From contig JBMZBW010000052.1 in the NCBI GenBank assembly GCA_049612785.1, positions 1 through 16,263 on the forward strand: a DNA stretch of 16,263 nucleotides, given 5' to 3'. Every line of letters starts with the position of its first letter. The stretch's first letter is position 1. This DNA is from UBA7985 sp049612785 (GTDB lineage Bacteria > Pseudomonadota > Alphaproteobacteria > UBA7985). Under the pieces are notes generated by a model. The model did no database searches. It was given only the letters and a program-made list of their open reading frames with translations, and was not told the origin of the DNA. This document shows, piece after piece, positions 14,302 to 16,263 of this stretch. The position numbers and the translations under genes are program-made.

Positions 14302-15729
14302 ATGACAGACTATGAAGCGCGGTTCCGGTCATCGCCCTTGCTTGTGGAGCCAACAGGCGCGCGACCCAAGCTCCACCTGACCCCGCCCCAAAACTGGATG
14401 AACGACCCGAACGGCCCTTTCTACATGGATGGCCTTTGGCACCTCTATTACCAGCATCATCCACAGGGCATGATGTGGGGTCCGATGCATTGGGGGCACG
14501 CGACATCATCGGATTTGCTGCATTGGGAGCACGCCGAAATCGCGCTGTTTCCTGACACACTGGGCACGATATTCTCCGGATGCATCGTTCGAGACAGCCG
14601 CAACACCAGCGGCCTGTTTGATCGGGGTGTTGAGAATGGCCTTGTCGCGCTGTTTTCCTATGACAACCAAACGCAGGGAATTGCGCACTCAGTCGACGGC
14701 GGCTTCACCTGGACCAAATATCCAGAAAACCCGATCCTGCCAGCCGTCAAAAAGGATTTTCGCGATCCAAAGGTCTTTTGGTGTCCCATCTCTTCACGGT
14801 GGATCATGGCCATCGCAGCCGATCCGGAATGTCAGTTCTACAGCTCGTCCAACCTGATCGACTGGACGTTGGAAAGCAGCTTTTCTGACGGTCCGGGGCA
14901 AGGCGTTTGGGAAGTGCCGGACCTGTTCCCGCTCGCCGCGCCAGACGGAAGCACAAAATGGATTTTGCTCATTTCCATCGACGACCACGCTTACGCGGGC
15001 GGTTCTGGCGTCATGTATTTCATCGGTCAGTGGACAGGCTCAGAGTTCGTCAATGACCAGCCGGGCCAATACCGCTGGCTGGATCATGGTCCCGATAATT
15101 ATGCCGGAACAACATTCACCGATGCCCCCGACGGGCGTCGGGTTTACGTCGGTTGGATGCTCAATTGGGTCTATGCCAACAAAACCCCGCAACTGGACTA
15201 TCGCGGCACAATGACGGTGCCGCGGGATTTGTTTCTGACCAAAGCGCTCGATGGCACGCTGCGTTTAGGCTCAAATCCCATCAGTCTGGATGGGGCTTTT
15301 CAGGATCACAAGACGCTAGAACTGGATTTGCAATCCGGTATCGAGCAGGTGCTTGCGGTCGGCGAAACCACCTTTGGCCTGACATTCAAAGCGCCCACGC
15401 TTTCGAGCACAGTCACTGTGCTTCTTGACCCCTACCCCCATGCGACAAAAGCCACGGAAGTCAAACTCGATCCAACGGCGCAGTCCATTACGGTCAGGCG
15501 CGCCAAAGGGTGTGAGGAGATGTTTGAGACTGCGGTGTTACCAGCCTTTGAGACGACACACCCTGCCTTGGATGTGTTCATACTCATCGATGAAGGCTTG
15601 GTCGAAATTTTCGACCAGACCACCGGCCAAACCCTCTCAATCGTCACCTATTCGGGTCAACGAGGGTCGGGGCATGTGGTTGTTCAGGCGGAGCAAAGGC
15701 AAGCCGTCACCCTCACCCTGCGACAGTAA
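14302..15729 (+). CDS. GH32 beta-fructosidase (sucrose/fructo-oligosaccharide hydrolase)
   Basis: Glycoside hydrolase family 32 enzyme that cleaves terminal beta-fructosyl bonds, most likely sucrose to glucose and fructose. The 475-aa protein has no signal peptide, so it acts in the cytoplasm on imported substrate. The three catalytic motifs are present: WMNDPNG (32-38, nucleophile D35), FRDPKVF (153-159, transition-state stabiliser D155) and WEVPDLF (203-209, acid/base E204). The five-bladed propeller is followed from about residue 330 by the C-terminal beta-sandwich module (IEQVLAVGETTFGLTF, LDVFILIDEGLVEIFDQ). The third motif carries Val where most family members have Cys (WECPDLF), and FSGS is FSGC here. 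The ATG directly follows AGGA, 6 bases after aglG, so it belongs to the transporter operon in the position aglA holds in rhizobia. Exo-levanase/inulinase or sucrose-6-phosphate hydrolase are alternatives; the latter is less likely without a phosphotransferase system. Confidence 0.92.
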   Translation: MTDYEARFRSSPLLVEPTGARPKLHLTPPQNWMNDPNGPFYMDGLWHLYYQHHPQGMMWGPMHWGHATSSDLLHWEHAEIALFPDTLGTIFSGCIVRDSRNTSGLFDRGVENGLVALFSYDNQTQGIAHSVDGGFTWTKYPENPILPAVKKDFRDPKVFWCPISSRWIMAIAADPECQFYSSSNLIDWTLESSFSDGPGQGVWEVPDLFPLAAPDGSTKWILLISIDDHAYAGGSGVMYFIGQWTGSEFVNDQPGQYRWLDHGPDNYAGTTFTDAPDGRRVYVGWMLNWVYANKTPQLDYRGTMTVPRDLFLTKALDGTLRLGSNPISLDGAFQDHKTLELDLQSGIEQVLAVGETTFGLTFKAPTLSSTVTVLLDPYPHATKATEVKLDPTAQSITVRRAKGCEEMFETAVLPAFETTHPALDVFILIDEGLVEIFDQTTGQTLSIVTYSGQRGSGHVVVQAEQRQAVTLTLRQ

Positions 15730-15854
15730 ATCCTCACTGACACGTTTGAACCGGCATCTTGCGCGGGTTTATGTCGCCAAAGAAACATTGCTTTGCTGCT
15801 GCTGGTCGTACCACAGTGGCAACTCATTCGATCGCATTGGAAGGGACCGTCGCC

Positions 15855-16263
15855 ATGCAGAACGCCAAAAATTTCTACATCAATGGTCAGTGGGTCGCGC
15901 CGAAGGAAGGCCGCGACTTTGCTGTCATCGATCCGTCCAACGAGGAAGTCTATGCTACGATTTCCATGGGTGGACAGGCTGATACAGACGCTGCTGTGGC
16001 TGCTGCCAAGGCCGCCTTCCCAACCTGGCGTCACTCGAGCAAAGCCGAACGGCTGGAGCTGATGCAGTCCATTCTGGACGTCTACATGCGCCGCTCCGAC
16101 GAAATGGGCGCAACGATCAGTCAGGAAATGGGCGCGCCCATCGATATGGCAAAGGTCCAGCAATCCGGCACAGGCTCTTCCCACCTCAACGCCTTCATCC
16201 GGGCCTTCAAGGATTACGAGTTCGAGCATCCTTTCAGCGATGAGAACCCCGATACGCAAATCA
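15855..16263 (+). CDS. aldehyde dehydrogenase family protein, 5' part (runs off window)
   Basis: N-terminal 136 residues of an NAD(P)-dependent aldehyde dehydrogenase; the catalytic Cys and Glu lie beyond the window. The translated start MQNAKNFYINGQWVAP leads into the typical family opening: DPSNEEVYATI, the AAVAAAKAAFPTWR helix, ERLELMQSILDVYMRRSDEMG and ISQEMGAPID. These match the ALDH superfamily N-terminal cofactor domain. Full-length members are about 470-500 aa. The ATG at 15855 has AAGGGA about 8 bases upstream. The 125-bp gap after the GH32 gene is larger than other spacings in the operon and holds no clear terminator; a weak promoter-like pair (TTGAAC at 15746, TTATGT at 15769, 17 bp apart) is visible. 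It could be a further operon member oxidising a sugar-derived aldehyde or the start of another unit. Substrate cannot be told. Confidence 0.85.
   Translation, partial: MQNAKNFYINGQWVAPKEGRDFAVIDPSNEEVYATISMGGQADTDAAVAAAKAAFPTWRHSSKAERLELMQSILDVYMRRSDEMGATISQEMGAPIDMAKVQQSGTGSSHLNAFIRAFKDYEFEHPFSDENPDTQI

Noticed and set aside
1..16263. Insertion sequences, CRISPR arrays, tRNA or rRNA genes
   Set aside because: No transposase frame, regularly spaced repeats or cloverleaf/rRNA sequence was seen. Genes are densely packed and intact, with no spacer over 300 bases.

Overview
The window looks like a sugar-catabolism region of a marine-type alphaproteobacterium, most likely Rhodobacterales (Roseobacter group). 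This rests on the fairly GC-rich coding sequence, a rhizobial/roseobacter-style alpha-glucoside (Agl) ABC transporter, a ROK regulator divergent from a D-xylose-binding protein, and no phosphotransferase genes. It is an inference from gene content, because no rRNA or other marker gene is present.

Xylose half (1-8594). A xylF-like periplasmic xylose-binding protein (minus strand) diverges from a ROK-family repressor. The short space between them holds a convincing xylF promoter and two near-identical 13-bp boxes 44 bp apart that bracket it. The regulator's stop codon overlaps the start of a secreted di-heme cytochrome (DUF1111/di-heme oxidoreductase type). That gene in turn overlaps the start of a secreted FG-GAP/ASPIC-UnbV (CRTAC1-like) protein, so the three form one translationally coupled operon. 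Seven bases on, convergent, is xylA (xylose isomerase), read on the minus strand together with an upstream thiamine-diphosphate enzyme of the acetolactate-synthase-like superfamily. No xylulokinase is in view, and the rest of the xylose transporter presumably lies left of base 1.

Sucrose/oligosaccharide half (8595-16263). A LacI-family regulator diverges from the thiamine-diphosphate/xylA unit across a 197-bp spacer carrying the perfect-arm palindrome TTGACA-TCGG-TGTCAA. Downstream come aglE (binding protein), aglF and aglG (permeases), an intracellular GH32 beta-fructosidase, and the 5' part of an aldehyde dehydrogenase cut by the window end. This matches the known order aglR-E-F-G-A-K, but a GH32 enzyme sits where the alpha-glucosidase aglA would be, so the likely cargo is sucrose or a related beta-fructoside. 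The transporter ATPase is not in the window.

How it fits together: two import-and-hydrolysis modules share a divergent control region, so one LacI-type regulator could act on both xylA and the agl-like genes, while the ROK protein governs xylose uptake. The least explained part is the ROK-cytochrome-ASPIC cassette. The aglF-like permease with about 190 extra N-terminal residues and the hairpin-packed aglE-aglF spacer also stand out.
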